A stretch of DNA of 51,052 nt, from contig KE159697.1 of the NCBI GenBank assembly GCA_000403415.2, positions 1 to 51,052 on the forward strand, read 5' to 3'. Source of the DNA: Firmicutes bacterium M10-2. GTDB lineage: Bacteria; Bacillota_I; Bacilli_A; Erysipelotrichales; Erysipelotrichaceae. Both the position numbers and the translations under genes were made by a program. Positions 26,359 to 34,708 of the stretch are shown here, piece by piece (position 1 is the first letter of the stretch; every line of letters begins with the position of its first letter). The notes below the pieces were generated by a model. That model ran no database searches. It was not told where the DNA came from and saw only the letters and a list, made by a program, of their open reading frames with translations.

Positions 26359-27305
26359 TTTGTGTCTGTCCTCCATAGTGCATCAACCATTTCTTCTACT
26401 GCTTCTTCAACCCTTTCATCTTCTTCATCTTTTAAGGAAAGAGCCAAAGACAAAGGATCGACCATTTTATTTACGGAAAGGATTCTCGGATCATATTTCC
26501 ATAACTCGACCGCAACTTGCAAGTCTGAATCGATCAAATAGTCCGTCATACTATCCTTCCATTTCGATATACTGCACACTGCATAATATTTTACAGCCGA
26601 TTCGTTGATCATAGAATATTCGGAAAGAGCAGTCAGATTGCTTTCCAACAAATCCTCAGTTACCAGCTCCTTAGGAATATATACTGTTCTTTTCTTCGGG
26701 TTTTCCAATTGATCTTTCACTCTTTCGAATAGCTCTTTTGCCTCTTGATCCGTATAGAGGATTTTCTGTACTCCCGCTTTTTTAACCTTTAAGATTCCTA
26801 AACTTTCAAGCTGTTTTGAAGCGCGGGAAATAGAAGTGGGAGTTAAATTCAATTCTCTTGAAGCCAGACTTGTCGGCAATTCATTTGCCCCATGATATAA
26901 AAACCACAAAAGAAGAAGCTGGCTCGATGGAAGAAGCTTTTTTCCGGGTATTTGTTCTCTATCGCTTTTTTGCTGCAAATAGACTGCCATGAAAGGCAGA
27001 TAAATTTGTTTTCCCTCTACGATAAAAGGAATTTTATCCTTGATCAAATATTCTTTTTGACGTGATGTGATCGTTTTGAGGATCAATACGACAGGATACG
27101 CATACTCTTTTATGATCCTTGCGATACGAGACCGCAAAGCTTTTATTTGTTCTAGGCCCTCTTTCGGATAGATGAAAATCGCTTTTTGTCCATCTAAAGC
27201 AACCATTTGAAGTTTATATCTGGAATTGATCAAATTCGGCAAACCGCTGAATTCAGCCTTTTCATGCTCAATTTGAATCCCAAGTATCTTAGTCAGATAG
27301 TTCAT
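26352..27305 (-). CDS. wHTH regulator paired with the nucleotidyltransferase (AbiEi-like)
   Basis: A 317-residue protein in three parts. Residues 1-115 form an alpha/beta domain, possibly nuclease-like or protein-binding; residues 118-175 form a MarR-like winged helix (ELPTSLASRELNLTPTSISR, then a GILKVKK wing); the acidic, helical C-terminus ends RVEEAVEEMVDALW. It most likely represses the pair and neutralises the downstream protein. AAAGGAG lies nine nt upstream of the ATG. Its promoter region holds four copies of TCTTAACT in exact symmetry (27323-27383), the likely operator. Confidence 0.7.
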   Translation of the reverse strand: MNYLTKILGIQIEHEKAEFSGLPNLINSRYKLQMVALDGQKAIFIYPKEGLEQIKALRSRIARIIKEYAYPVVLILKTITSRQKEYLIKDKIPFIVEGKQIYLPFMAVYLQQKSDREQIPGKKLLPSSQLLLLWFLYHGANELPTSLASRELNLTPTSISRASKQLESLGILKVKKAGVQKILYTDQEAKELFERVKDQLENPKKRTVYIPKELVTEDLLESNLTALSEYSMINESAVKYYAVCSISKWKDSMTDYLIDSDLQVAVELWKYDPRILSVNKMVDPLSLALSLKDEEDERVEEAVEEMVDALWRTDTKW

Positions 27306-27322
27306 TCTTATGCTCCTTTCCT

Positions 27323-27383
27323 TCTTAACTCTATACCTATATCTTAACTTAATTTAAGTTAAGATACAATTTTAAAGTTAAGA
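27323..27383. promoter_or_regulatory. Four-half-site operator of the toxin/regulator pair
   Basis: TCTTAACT occurs at 27323-27330 and 27342-27349, and its complement AGTTAAGA at 27357-27364 and 27376-27383. All four are symmetric about 27353, 19 nt apart in each half. The inner pair lies in a 27-nt palindrome (27340-27366) with 13-nt arms. The promoter must lie within this region. Confidence 0.8.
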
Positions 27384-27402
27384 TTTATGAAAACCATTCC
27401 TT

Positions 27403-27434
27403 AAAAAAGAAGCTGGAAAATATATCCAGCTTCT
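27403..27434 (-). terminator. Terminator after the JetD-like fragment
   Basis: On the minus strand AGAAGCTGG and CCAGCTTCT form a perfect 9-bp stem, followed by a run of T. Confidence 0.85.
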
Positions 27435-27466
27435 GGTACTCCTGCTTTGCGATGATTTCTTTGATC

Positions 27467-27853
27467 CTAAAACAAAGTTTCCTGTTCGATATGCAGATGA
27501 ATAAAAGACACTGCTTCAGAAAGCAACGCATCAACATCAGCCAAAGAAAAAAAACGGATCATTTTCAAAACATATGGCCGATCTTTTTCATACTGACTGA
27601 AATGGTGCAAATAGTAGGAAGGATCAAGAGGCCCCGGCAAAGACTCCATCAATTCGATTTTATATTTTAAAGTATCTTTCTTTGGCTTAACGATCCGATA
27701 TCGATTGTACAGAGGCGGATTCTTTTCATTGGAACCCGAACTCTTGATCGGAACAAGCGTTCCGCACGCTACTTCCTGTTCGATTGCTTGTACTCCTTCA
27801 CGATATGTAGTGTATTTTTTTAATAATTGTTCTGTTCTGATTCCTTGTTCCAT
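27467..27853 (-). CDS. Hypothetical protein, possible truncated JetD-like N-terminus
   Basis: A 128-residue protein of uncertain family. The stretch NPPLYNRYRIVKPKKD near residue 45, then LDPSYYLHHFSQYEKDR, resembles my memory of the N-terminal part of JetD (DUF3322/DUF2220) proteins of Wadjet defence systems; the C-terminal Toprim-like part would be missing. No ribosome binding site precedes the ATG, consistent with a decayed fragment. It is followed by a strong terminator. It could equally be an intact small protein. It sits beside the toxin/regulator pair. Confidence 0.4.
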   Translation of the reverse strand: MEQGIRTEQLLKKYTTYREGVQAIEQEVACGTLVPIKSSGSNEKNPPLYNRYRIVKPKKDTLKYKIELMESLPGPLDPSYYLHHFSQYEKDRPYVLKMIRFFSLADVDALLSEAVSFIHLHIEQETLF

Positions 27854-27868
27854 ATGAAAATTGTACCA

Positions 27869-27895
27869 TAAAAAAAGAACCACACTCGCAGTTCT
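27869..27895 (-). terminator. Terminator of the FSA-type aldolase operon
   Basis: On the minus strand AGAACTGC pairs with GTGGTTCT (two G-T pairs) around GAGT, followed by T7. Confidence 0.75.
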
Positions 27896-27909
27896 TCTTC
27901 ATTATCTGT

Positions 27910-28593
27910 CTACTTCAGATCGCAGATCCCAACACCTTCGCCATACATGGAATACCAGTCCGCATTGAAATCATCGACCGCTTTATCGATGCTCGGATTC
28001 TTGAATACTTGTTTCAAGATTTCGACAGGTGCCGTGATTGCCTGCGCACCTGAATCCAGCGCTTCTCGAATTTGACGCACCCCCTTGAAACTTGCCGCAA
28101 CAATCTTGCTGTTGTATCCATCATGATCGATCCGGTCACTGACATGAGCAATCAGTTCATATGGATCGTTTCCTAAATTACCGATCCGATTCACGTAAGG
28201 TGCGATATAGTCCGCTCCGGCCGCCAACGCAAGCAAAGCCTGCATTTCATCATATACAGCAGTTGCCGTAACCGGACACCCTTCTTCTTTCAGAATTTTA
28301 ATTGCCTTCAAACCCTCGTAAGAAACAGGAATTTTGATAAACACTTCATCATCGATTTCTTCATGAATACGATGCGCTTCATTGACCATTTCTTCTGCTG
28401 TTTTCGAAATCACTTGAATGTGCAGCGAACGTTCTTTGCCGATAATCGCACGAATCGTACGCATATGATCAAAAAAGTTTTCCGGATGCGTTTTCTTTAC
28501 AATGCTCGGATTGCTCGTTACCCCGACAATCGGCATATGATCGACTGCATCCTTGATCTCCTCCAAATTAACTGTATCGATAATGAATTCCAT
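27910..28593 (-). CDS. Fructose-6-phosphate aldolase / transaldolase-like
   Basis: A 227-residue class I aldolase of the small transaldolase (TalC/FsaA) group. The Schiff-base lysine is Lys87 in VFIKIPVS, preceded by a typical N-terminus (MEFIIDTVNLEEIKDA) and followed by TATAVYDEMQALLA and AAGADYIAPYVNR. FsaA-type enzymes cleave fructose 6-phosphate or its 1-deoxy analogue into glyceraldehyde 3-phosphate and a C3 ketone. GGAGG lies eight nt before the ATG. It follows the activating-enzyme gene by 11 nt and is the last gene of an operon with a glycyl radical enzyme. Confidence 0.88.
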   Translation of the reverse strand: MEFIIDTVNLEEIKDAVDHMPIVGVTSNPSIVKKTHPENFFDHMRTIRAIIGKERSLHIQVISKTAEEMVNEAHRIHEEIDDEVFIKIPVSYEGLKAIKILKEEGCPVTATAVYDEMQALLALAAGADYIAPYVNRIGNLGNDPYELIAHVSDRIDHDGYNSKIVAASFKGVRQIREALDSGAQAITAPVEILKQVFKNPSIDKAVDDFNADWYSMYGEGVGICDLK

Positions 28594-28604
28594 GTTTTTT
28601 CCTC

Positions 28605-29504
28605 CTATTCCATCACGATATTTTTTATTCCCGCTTTGTTTGCGATTTGTCGAAATTGCTGCATCTCTTCTTTTGTAAACGGTTTTGTTTCTTTGAGCAA
28701 ATACTCAAATTCGTCATACATCGCATATTTGCTCAAAGCCAACGGATTGTAATTGAGCAGTTCGTAACGAACATCTTCATACAATCCGAAAAGAAATTTT
28801 GCGATCTGTTCCACATTTCTTTTCGTTCCCGTTAAATTCGGAATCAAAGGCGTGCGGACAATCACCTTCTCTTTGTGCTCGCTTTGAAGCAAGTACACAA
28901 TATTCTGCTTGATTTTCTCGTTGCTCACACCCGTATATTGCTCATGCTTTTTTTCATCGAACACTTTCATATCACAATAAATCCGATCCAGATACGGAAC
29001 GATTTCCTTGACCTGCTCCAAATTTGTATAAAAGCTTGATTCGATCGCCGTATGGTAACCCGCTTTTTTACAAGCTATGAGCATCTTTTTCAAAAATTCG
29101 AATTGCAGGAAAGGTTCCCCTCCCGAGAATGTCACCCCTCCCCCATACCGAAAGAACACTTCATCCTTTTTGATCTGCTCCATGAGTTGATCGACATCAT
29201 ACCACTTGGCATCGTACATGATCGCCCCAGAAGGACATGCCTCGATTGCTTCATCCGGCAAATCATCCATAAACCAAGGACGCCCTTTTTCGTAGCGAAT
29301 GTTGTCGAACTGCGAGCATATTTTACAATGAATACATTTCTTTTTAAAATAGACCCCTTGCTTTTGGGATTTCAACCCTTCCGGATTTTGACACCACAAA
29401 CATCTTAAAGAACATCCTTTTAAAAATACAGTTGTGCGTAACCCATCTCCGTCGTGGACCGCAAACCTCTTGATATCAAACACAAGCCCCTTAGATGTCG
29501 GCAT
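28605..29504 (-). CDS. Glycyl radical enzyme activating protein (radical SAM)
   Basis: A 299-residue activating enzyme. The radical SAM cluster is bound by Cys31, Cys35 and Cys38 (GCSLRCLWC), and a ferredoxin-type insert has Cys57, Cys60, Cys63 and Cys90 (CIHCKIC, then ACPSGAI), enough for one extra [4Fe-4S] cluster, not the two of some family members. It installs the glycyl radical on its partner. The start overlaps the end of the glycyl radical enzyme gene by 14 nt, so partnership is certain from context. The ATG-proximal region MPTSKGLVFDIKRF is typical. Confidence 0.93.
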   Translation of the reverse strand: MPTSKGLVFDIKRFAVHDGDGLRTTVFLKGCSLRCLWCQNPEGLKSQKQGVYFKKKCIHCKICSQFDNIRYEKGRPWFMDDLPDEAIEACPSGAIMYDAKWYDVDQLMEQIKKDEVFFRYGGGVTFSGGEPFLQFEFLKKMLIACKKAGYHTAIESSFYTNLEQVKEIVPYLDRIYCDMKVFDEKKHEQYTGVSNEKIKQNIVYLLQSEHKEKVIVRTPLIPNLTGTKRNVEQIAKFLFGLYEDVRYELLNYNPLALSKYAMYDEFEYLLKETKPFTKEEMQQFRQIANKAGIKNIVME

Positions 29505-31842
29505 AGCTCGTTCTTTCTATAATTTCGTCCTGCAGTTTTCCGGCAAGTTCGACAAAATATGCCGTATATCCCGCAACCCGAATCGTCAACGATTGATATT
29601 GTTTTGGATGTGCTTTTGCATTAAGCAAATCTTCACGATTCACTACATTGAACTGAATATGCGGAATTTCAAGCTCTACAAATGCACGCAGGAAATTCTC
29701 GAACTTTTTCATACCCGTTTCGGTCTGAAAAAACTCCGGAAGAAACTTCATATTCAACAATCCGCCATTGGTCGTGCACGAATTGCTTATTTTCGATACC
29801 GATTTCAATACAGCGGTAGGCCCGGCAAGATCGCGGCCGTATACTGCCGAAAGTCCGCCATCAGCCAGTGGTTCCTTAGCTAAGCGGCCATCCGGACTGG
29901 CACCCACATTTTCACCCATAGGTACATGAGCGGATACCGTATACATACCCGTATGATACGGTCCCCCACGATAGTTTGTATAATTTTTCATTTGTTCGCG
30001 GACATAAGATGCCCATTTCGATCCCAGCGCATCCACCCAATCCACATCGTTTCCGTATTTCTCCACCTTGTTCAAAAGTTGAGTGCGCAATACAAAATCC
30101 TCTTCGAAATTGGTTTGAAGGGCATAGAGTAAATGCTTAGCCTCTACTTTCTTCTCATCATATACCAGTTTTTTCAAAGCAGCCAAGGAATCGGCCAAAT
30201 TGGCTACCTGAATCATCTGAATACCCGACAAATTATATTTTGCCCCGCCTTTCGTGACATCCTTTCCTACACTTAAACAATCGTCGATTACTGCCGAAAG
30301 AAAAGCTGTAGGCAAGCAATCTTGATGTGCTTTTTCGACAACAACTTCCGCTTTCATCATTTCTTCGATAAAATAGTCTACTTGTTTTTTAAACGCTTGT
30401 TCAAGTTCTTCGAAACTTTGATAAGTATCCAGTCCGCCGACATCCAATCCGATTTTTTGTTTGGTCAGCAAGCATATCCCGTGATTCAATGTCAGCTCCA
30501 GAACCTTGTTCAAGTTGAACATTGCCGCATCCGACCAGCCCAAATTATTTCCATGCGTCGTCAGCTCGACACATCCTACGATCGCATAGTTTCTCGCATC
30601 TTCGATTGTAATTTTGAGATCTTCGTGAAGCGTTTCGATAATCGCTTCATCGTTGAAAAATTGCGGCATACCCGATCCTTTGGCAACAACTTGTATTGCA
30701 TCCTGCATCAATTCCGAAGAAGAATTCTTATTCAGGCGAACGCTCAAATTCGGCTGCGGAAGACCAAGATCGTATTGTGCCTGCAAAAACAAAAACGACA
30801 AATCGTTGTAGGTGTCATTGCCATTCGCATCAACACCACCAACTGCGATATTGAATCCGATCGGAAACCCGGCAAAATACTTTGCCGAATTTTGATTGCG
30901 CAAATAAACAATTTGATTGAATTTCAACCATAAACATTCGATCAGCACCAACGCTTCTTCTTCACTCAAGATTCCTGCTTCGCGATCTTTTTTATAAAAA
31001 GGATACAAGTACTGATCCATCCGTCCGGGAGAAAAAGACGATGCATTCGACTCCATATGCAGGATCGTAAACAAAAACCACACCGACTGAAGCGCCTCAT
31101 GAAAACTTTGCGCTCCACGCTCACTGAGAGCTTTGCAAATGCGTGCCACTTCGGTAAGCTGCAAAGAACGATCCATCCCCATAATCAAATCATAATACCG
31201 ATTCATAAAAGAGATTGCTCCATCCATGACAATGACAACACATTCATAAAATTCGCGCTGATCTTCAGAACATATTTTCAATTGCTCCAGCGCTTTTTCT
31301 TTCAATCCGGCCGGGCCGTATTTCAGCCAGAGCTCAACATCCGGACAAATATGTCCTTGCGCATGATCCTTTTGGTTGATTTTCACAACTTTAGAAATCG
31401 CATCAATATGTTTTCCGTCCTCTTGACGAATCCTATCTTCCATACTTTTTCCTTTCCAGTACGGATAGATCGTTTCACGAAATTCACGGATATCTTCTTC
31501 ACACACAAGAAACTGATCCTGAGGTCTTGTCGGCAACGTTTCGAATTCCCTTTCAATCCAAGAACAACCCGATTCAGGGAATACGACCCCGTATCGAACC
31601 CCTTTTGTTCGGTTTCCGACAATCAGCTCTTCCGGTTCCACACCAATTTCGATTTGCTCAAGAGCCGCCCTCAAAGACAGGGCTCTCTTTTTCGGAACCG
31701 ATCGCTGCTCGTTTTCTTTATACGTATTTGTGATAATCCTTGCCTGTTCGATTGATGCGTAACGTGGCGAAGATATCATTTTTTCTTTCAACGTTTGAAT
31801 TCTTTCGTTTACAGGATGAGATCTTAATTGCATGAAATCCAC
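29491..31842 (-). CDS. Glycyl radical enzyme (PFL-like; candidate anhydrohexitol-P lyase)
   Basis: A 783-residue glycyl radical enzyme. The thiyl cysteine is Cys424 with Glu426 (IVGCVEL), and the glycyl radical is Gly758 (RVAGYTAYFVEL). The Cys-x-Glu pair marks the eliminase/dehydratase group, not true pyruvate formate lyase, which has two adjacent cysteines. With the activating enzyme and FSA-type aldolase behind it, the set matches E. coli ybiW-ybiY-fsaA, described as cleaving 1,5-anhydroglucitol 6-phosphate to 1-deoxyfructose 6-phosphate; this assignment rests on operon context. GAGGTGGA lies before the ATG. A good promoter lies at 31861. Confidence 0.88.
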   Translation of the reverse strand: MDFMQLRSHPVNERIQTLKEKMISSPRYASIEQARIITNTYKENEQRSVPKKRALSLRAALEQIEIGVEPEELIVGNRTKGVRYGVVFPESGCSWIEREFETLPTRPQDQFLVCEEDIREFRETIYPYWKGKSMEDRIRQEDGKHIDAISKVVKINQKDHAQGHICPDVELWLKYGPAGLKEKALEQLKICSEDQREFYECVVIVMDGAISFMNRYYDLIMGMDRSLQLTEVARICKALSERGAQSFHEALQSVWFLFTILHMESNASSFSPGRMDQYLYPFYKKDREAGILSEEEALVLIECLWLKFNQIVYLRNQNSAKYFAGFPIGFNIAVGGVDANGNDTYNDLSFLFLQAQYDLGLPQPNLSVRLNKNSSSELMQDAIQVVAKGSGMPQFFNDEAIIETLHEDLKITIEDARNYAIVGCVELTTHGNNLGWSDAAMFNLNKVLELTLNHGICLLTKQKIGLDVGGLDTYQSFEELEQAFKKQVDYFIEEMMKAEVVVEKAHQDCLPTAFLSAVIDDCLSVGKDVTKGGAKYNLSGIQMIQVANLADSLAALKKLVYDEKKVEAKHLLYALQTNFEEDFVLRTQLLNKVEKYGNDVDWVDALGSKWASYVREQMKNYTNYRGGPYHTGMYTVSAHVPMGENVGASPDGRLAKEPLADGGLSAVYGRDLAGPTAVLKSVSKISNSCTTNGGLLNMKFLPEFFQTETGMKKFENFLRAFVELEIPHIQFNVVNREDLLNAKAHPKQYQSLTIRVAGYTAYFVELAGKLQDEIIERTSYADI

Positions 31843-31860
31843 CTCTCTTCTTTTATTTTT

Positions 31861-31888
31861 ATTATACTCGATTTATTATTGTTTTCAA
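31861..31888 (-). promoter_or_regulatory. Promoter of the glycyl radical enzyme operon
   Basis: Minus-strand TTGAAA, a 16-nt spacer and TATAAT. A 12-bp inverted repeat lies directly upstream. Confidence 0.7.
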
Positions 31889-31896
31889 CACATTCA

Positions 31897-31930
31897 TTAT
31901 TGATTTTTATTGTTTCGGAAAAATCAATAA
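31897..31930. promoter_or_regulatory. Inverted repeat upstream of the GRE promoter
   Basis: TTATTGATTTTT and AAAAATCAATAA, perfect complements with a 10-nt gap, end nine nt before the -35 box. Likely a regulator binding site. Confidence 0.6.
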
Positions 31931-31985
31931 AAACGCGATCCAATGAAATAAAAAGAGCCAATACTTATTATGATCATTTCCCTCC

Positions 31986-32017
31986 AAAATAAAACCGTCC
32001 GCAAATCGCAGACGGTT
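31986..32017 (-). terminator. Terminator of cysK
   Basis: On the minus strand AACCGTC/GACGGTT with an inner GC/GC pair, followed by TTATTTT. Confidence 0.75.
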
Positions 32018-32028
32018 CATTCGTTTCA

Positions 32029-32961
32029 TTATTGTTCATTAAACATCGCAGTCGACAAATAACGTTCTCCCGTATCCGGCAAGAGGACCACGATCAATTT
32101 TCCTTTATTTTCTTCTCGTTTGGCCAGTTCGATTGCAGCAGCTGCAGCAGCACCTGAAGAAATGCCTACAAGCAGCCCTTCTTCTCTGGCTAGGCGGCGA
32201 CCTGTATCGAATGCTTGCTGATCGGTAACCCGAATCACTTCATCGTAAATTTTCGTATCCAGTGTTTCAGGAATAAATCCGGCCGCAATTCCCTGAATCT
32301 TATGCGGTCCGGCATATCCTTTCGACAGCAACGGAGAAGTTTCCGGTTCGACCGCAACGACTTTGACATTCGGATTTTGTTCTTTTAAATATTTTCCGGC
32401 ACCGCTCAATGTTCCTCCGGTTCCTACACCAGCCACGAAAATATCGACTTTTCCATCCGTATCTTTCCAAATTTCCGGACCTGTCGTCAAATAGTGCTTT
32501 TGAGGATTGGCCGGATTCGAAAACTGACTCGGAATAAACGAGCCCGGAATTTCTTCGGCAAGTTTTTCAGCTTTTGCGATAGCTCCTTTCATGCCTTCCG
32601 ATCCCGGAGTCAATTCCACTTTTGCTCCGTACGCTTTGATCAAATTGCGTCGTTCAACGCTCATCGTTTCAGGCATAGTTAAAATGAGCTGATACCCTTT
32701 TTGAGCACACACGAGCGCAAGTCCGATCCCCGTATTTCCCGAAGTCGGTTCGATGATGGTCGCTCCCGGTTTCAGCTTTCCTTCTTTTTCTGCCGTTTCG
32801 ATCATATTCAAAGCAATCCGATCTTTCGCACTTCCTGCAGGATTAAATGATTCCATCTTGGCAGCAATACGAGCTTTCAAATGCTCGTCTTTTTCGATTT
32901 TCGAAAGTTCGACCAAAGGCGTATTCCCTACGAGGTCAAGAATGTTTGAATGAATTGTCAT
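32029..32961 (-). CDS. cysK: Cysteine synthase A (O-acetylserine sulfhydrylase)
   Basis: A 310-residue PLP enzyme that makes cysteine from O-acetylserine and sulfide. The PLP lysine is Lys46 ([10 protein letters not shown]), the substrate loop is [11 protein letters not shown] near residue 72, and the phosphate-binding [10 protein letters not shown] lies near residue 178. The ATG at 32961 follows AAAGGAAA; the frame extends upstream through the small gene in front without a credible start. It follows the small gene by 22 nt. It could supply cysteine to the glutamate-cysteine ligase pathway at 21-24 kb, though that gene is not adjacent. Confidence 0.95.
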   Translation of the reverse strand: MTIHSNILDLVGNTPLVELSKIEKDEHLKARIAAKMESFNPAGSAKDRIALNMIETAEKEGKLKPGATIIEPTSGNTGIGLALVCAQKGYQLILTMPETMSVERRNLIKAYGAKVELTPGSEGMKGAIAKAEKLAEEIPGSFIPSQFSNPANPQKHYLTTGPEIWKDTDGKVDIFVAGVGTGGTLSGAGKYLKEQNPNVKVVAVEPETSPLLSKGYAGPHKIQGIAAGFIPETLDTKIYDEVIRVTDQQAFDTGRRLAREEGLLVGISSGAAAAAAIELAKREENKGKLIVVLLPDTGERYLSTAMFNEQ

Positions 32962-32983
32962 ACACTTTTTCCTTTCCTTTTTC

Positions 32984-33229
32984 TCAGAGCCGGTCAAGCA
33001 GATCCTGAATATTTCCCTGAACAAATTCTTCCTTTTTCGGATATTTGTCAAGAACATCATCGTAGTGTTTGATCTCATACGGCTTTTTTCCGGCTAAAAG
33101 CGCATCAAGCACCTCGATCTTCATATCAAGATTTTCCATACTTTTCAAATCCAAATATTCCTTGATGAAATAATCATTGACCTGCTCGTACAGATCTTTT
33201 ACTTTTTTCAGTTTTTCTTCCTTGTTCAT
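32984..33229 (-). CDS. Small hypothetical protein in front of cysK
   Basis: An 81-residue charged, helical protein ([20 protein letters not shown] at the N-terminus) without membrane segment or known motif. I do not recognise the family. The ATG at 33229 has GAGGAC two nt upstream, which is closer than ideal; an in-frame TTG at 33244 is an alternative. It ends 22 nt before cysK and probably shares its transcript. Confidence 0.55.
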   Translation of the reverse strand: MNKEEKLKKVKDLYEQVNDYFIKEYLDLKSMENLDMKIEVLDALLAGKKPYEIKHYDDVLDKYPKKEEFVQGNIQDLLDRL

Positions 33230-33389
33230 GTCCTCAGTATACAATTTCGTTTTCGTAAAACCAAGGATTTCACACTTGCAAACGCTTTTAAACTTATTAC
33301 AATAAAATTACTTTCAACATAAAGTATCGAAAGTGAGGATTTATCTTGCACTTCGAAACACAGAAAGAGATAAGAAAGGAAACGAATTT

Positions 33390-34208
33390 ATGAAAGCGGA
33401 CTATCATCTTCACACCAGTTTCAGCGATGATTCGATTTATCCGATGGAACAGCTTGTTTTCGATGCGATCGAGCTGGGCCTTGACGAAATTTGCATCACC
33501 GATCACGTAGATTACGGAATCAAATACGATCACGACGATCCAAACAAACCGGAATTTTGCGTATTGAACGTAGACTATCCCGCATATTTTAAGACCCTTG
33601 ACCGCCTTTGTGTTCAATACAAAAAACAGATTACGATCCGAAAAGGATTGGAATTCGGCATTCAGGCACATACGATTTCCCGGTATGAAAAGCTCTTTGA
33701 ATCATACCCGCTGGATTTTGTTCTTCTATCCGTTCATCAGATCAAAGATCTTGAATTTTGGACCCAAGATTTCCAAAAAGGAAAAACCCAGGAACAATAC
33801 AACAAGGAATACTACGATACTTTGTACGATCTAGTCAAAAACTTCAAACACTACAGTGTACTGGCCCATATGGATCTGATTGTTCGCTACGATCAAAAAG
33901 GACGCTATCCATTCGAAAACATAAAGCCACAAGTCGAAAAAATTTTAAAGCAAGTCATTGCCGACAACAAAGGAATCGAAGTCAATACATCCAGTTTCCA
34001 ATACGGATTGGATGATCTGATGCCTTCCAGACAAATTTTAAAACTTTATCACAATCTAGGCGGAATGATCATAACGATTGGCAGTGATGCCCATCAAAAA
34101 CAATATGTCGCCAATCAAATCGAGTTTGTCAAAGAACAACTCAAAGATATCGGCTTTACCCATTTTCACACGTTTGAAAAAATGAAGCCAATCGCTCACG
34201 AATTATAA
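33390..34208 (+). CDS. PHP-domain phosphatase, histidinol-phosphatase-like
   Basis: A 272-residue PHP hydrolase with a trinuclear metal site. Motif I is DYHLHTSFSDDS at residues 4-15; the motif EICITDHVDYG follows near residue 35; GLEFGIQ lies near residue 90; LAHMDLIVRYD is near residue 155; and the late motif TIGSDAHQ is near residue 235. The length fits HisJ/HisK histidinol phosphatases, but many PHP proteins act on other phosphates and no his genes are near. AGAAAGGAAA lies upstream of the ATG. The VOC gene follows after 20 nt. Confidence 0.82.
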   Translation: MKADYHLHTSFSDDSIYPMEQLVFDAIELGLDEICITDHVDYGIKYDHDDPNKPEFCVLNVDYPAYFKTLDRLCVQYKKQITIRKGLEFGIQAHTISRYEKLFESYPLDFVLLSVHQIKDLEFWTQDFQKGKTQEQYNKEYYDTLYDLVKNFKHYSVLAHMDLIVRYDQKGRYPFENIKPQVEKILKQVIADNKGIEVNTSSFQYGLDDLMPSRQILKLYHNLGGMIITIGSDAHQKQYVANQIEFVKEQLKDIGFTHFHTFEKMKPIAHEL

Positions 34209-34228
34209 AAAAGAAAGGAAAAAAACTT

Positions 34229-34612
34229 ATGAAAATCGAACACGTCGCCATGTATGTAAACAATTTAGAAGGAGCAAAAACATTTTTCGAAATGTATTTC
34301 AACGCAAAATCCAATGCGCTTTATCACAACAGGAAAACAGGATTTCGCTCTTATTTTTTATCCTTTGATCATGGGGCTCGCCTGGAAATCATGAACAAAG
34401 AACAAATGGATGACTTAGAAAAACCACTCAACCGAACAGGATTCGCCCATCTTTCTTTTGCGCTTGGCTCCAAAGAAGCGGTCGATGCGCTTACGAAAAA
34501 ATTAAAAGAGGACGGATACGAAGTGATCAGCGGTCCGAGAACAACCGGGGATGGATATTACGAAAGCTGTATTCTCGGGTTTGAAGACAACCAAATCGAA
34601 ATCACAGTATAA
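34229..34612 (+). CDS. VOC family (glyoxalase-like) protein
   Basis: A 127-residue vicinal-oxygen-chelate protein with two beta-alpha-beta-beta-beta modules. Likely metal ligands are His5 (IEHVAMYV), the Glu in ARLEIM, the His in FAHLSFAL and the Glu in NQIEITV near the end. The arrangement resembles lactoylglutathione lyase or fosfomycin-resistance-type proteins, though the substrate is unknown. AAGAAAGGAAA precedes the ATG. It follows the PHP gene and has a terminator. Confidence 0.83.
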   Translation: MKIEHVAMYVNNLEGAKTFFEMYFNAKSNALYHNRKTGFRSYFLSFDHGARLEIMNKEQMDDLEKPLNRTGFAHLSFALGSKEAVDALTKKLKEDGYEVISGPRTTGDGYYESCILGFEDNQIEITV

Positions 34613-34653
34613 CGAAAAAAGCCTTTTCGCTGCCCAATCGTGTCCAACACAAA

Positions 34654-34700
34654 AGGACCGTCTTTTATCTCCGAAAAAGAGAAAAGGCGGTCCTGCTTTT
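34654..34700. terminator. Two-way terminator between VOC and GntR genes
   Basis: AGGACCG and CTTTT pair with AAAAG and CGGTCCT; GCTTTTT follows on plus, CTTTTG on minus. It serves the convergent VOC and GntR genes. Confidence 0.7.
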
Positions 34701-34708
34701 TCCGTTCT

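Noticed and set aside
33278-33293. cre-like sequence TTGCAAACGCTTTTAA before the PHP gene
   Set aside because: The final CA of the consensus is TA and no promoter overlap is clear; one good match of this degree is expected by chance.
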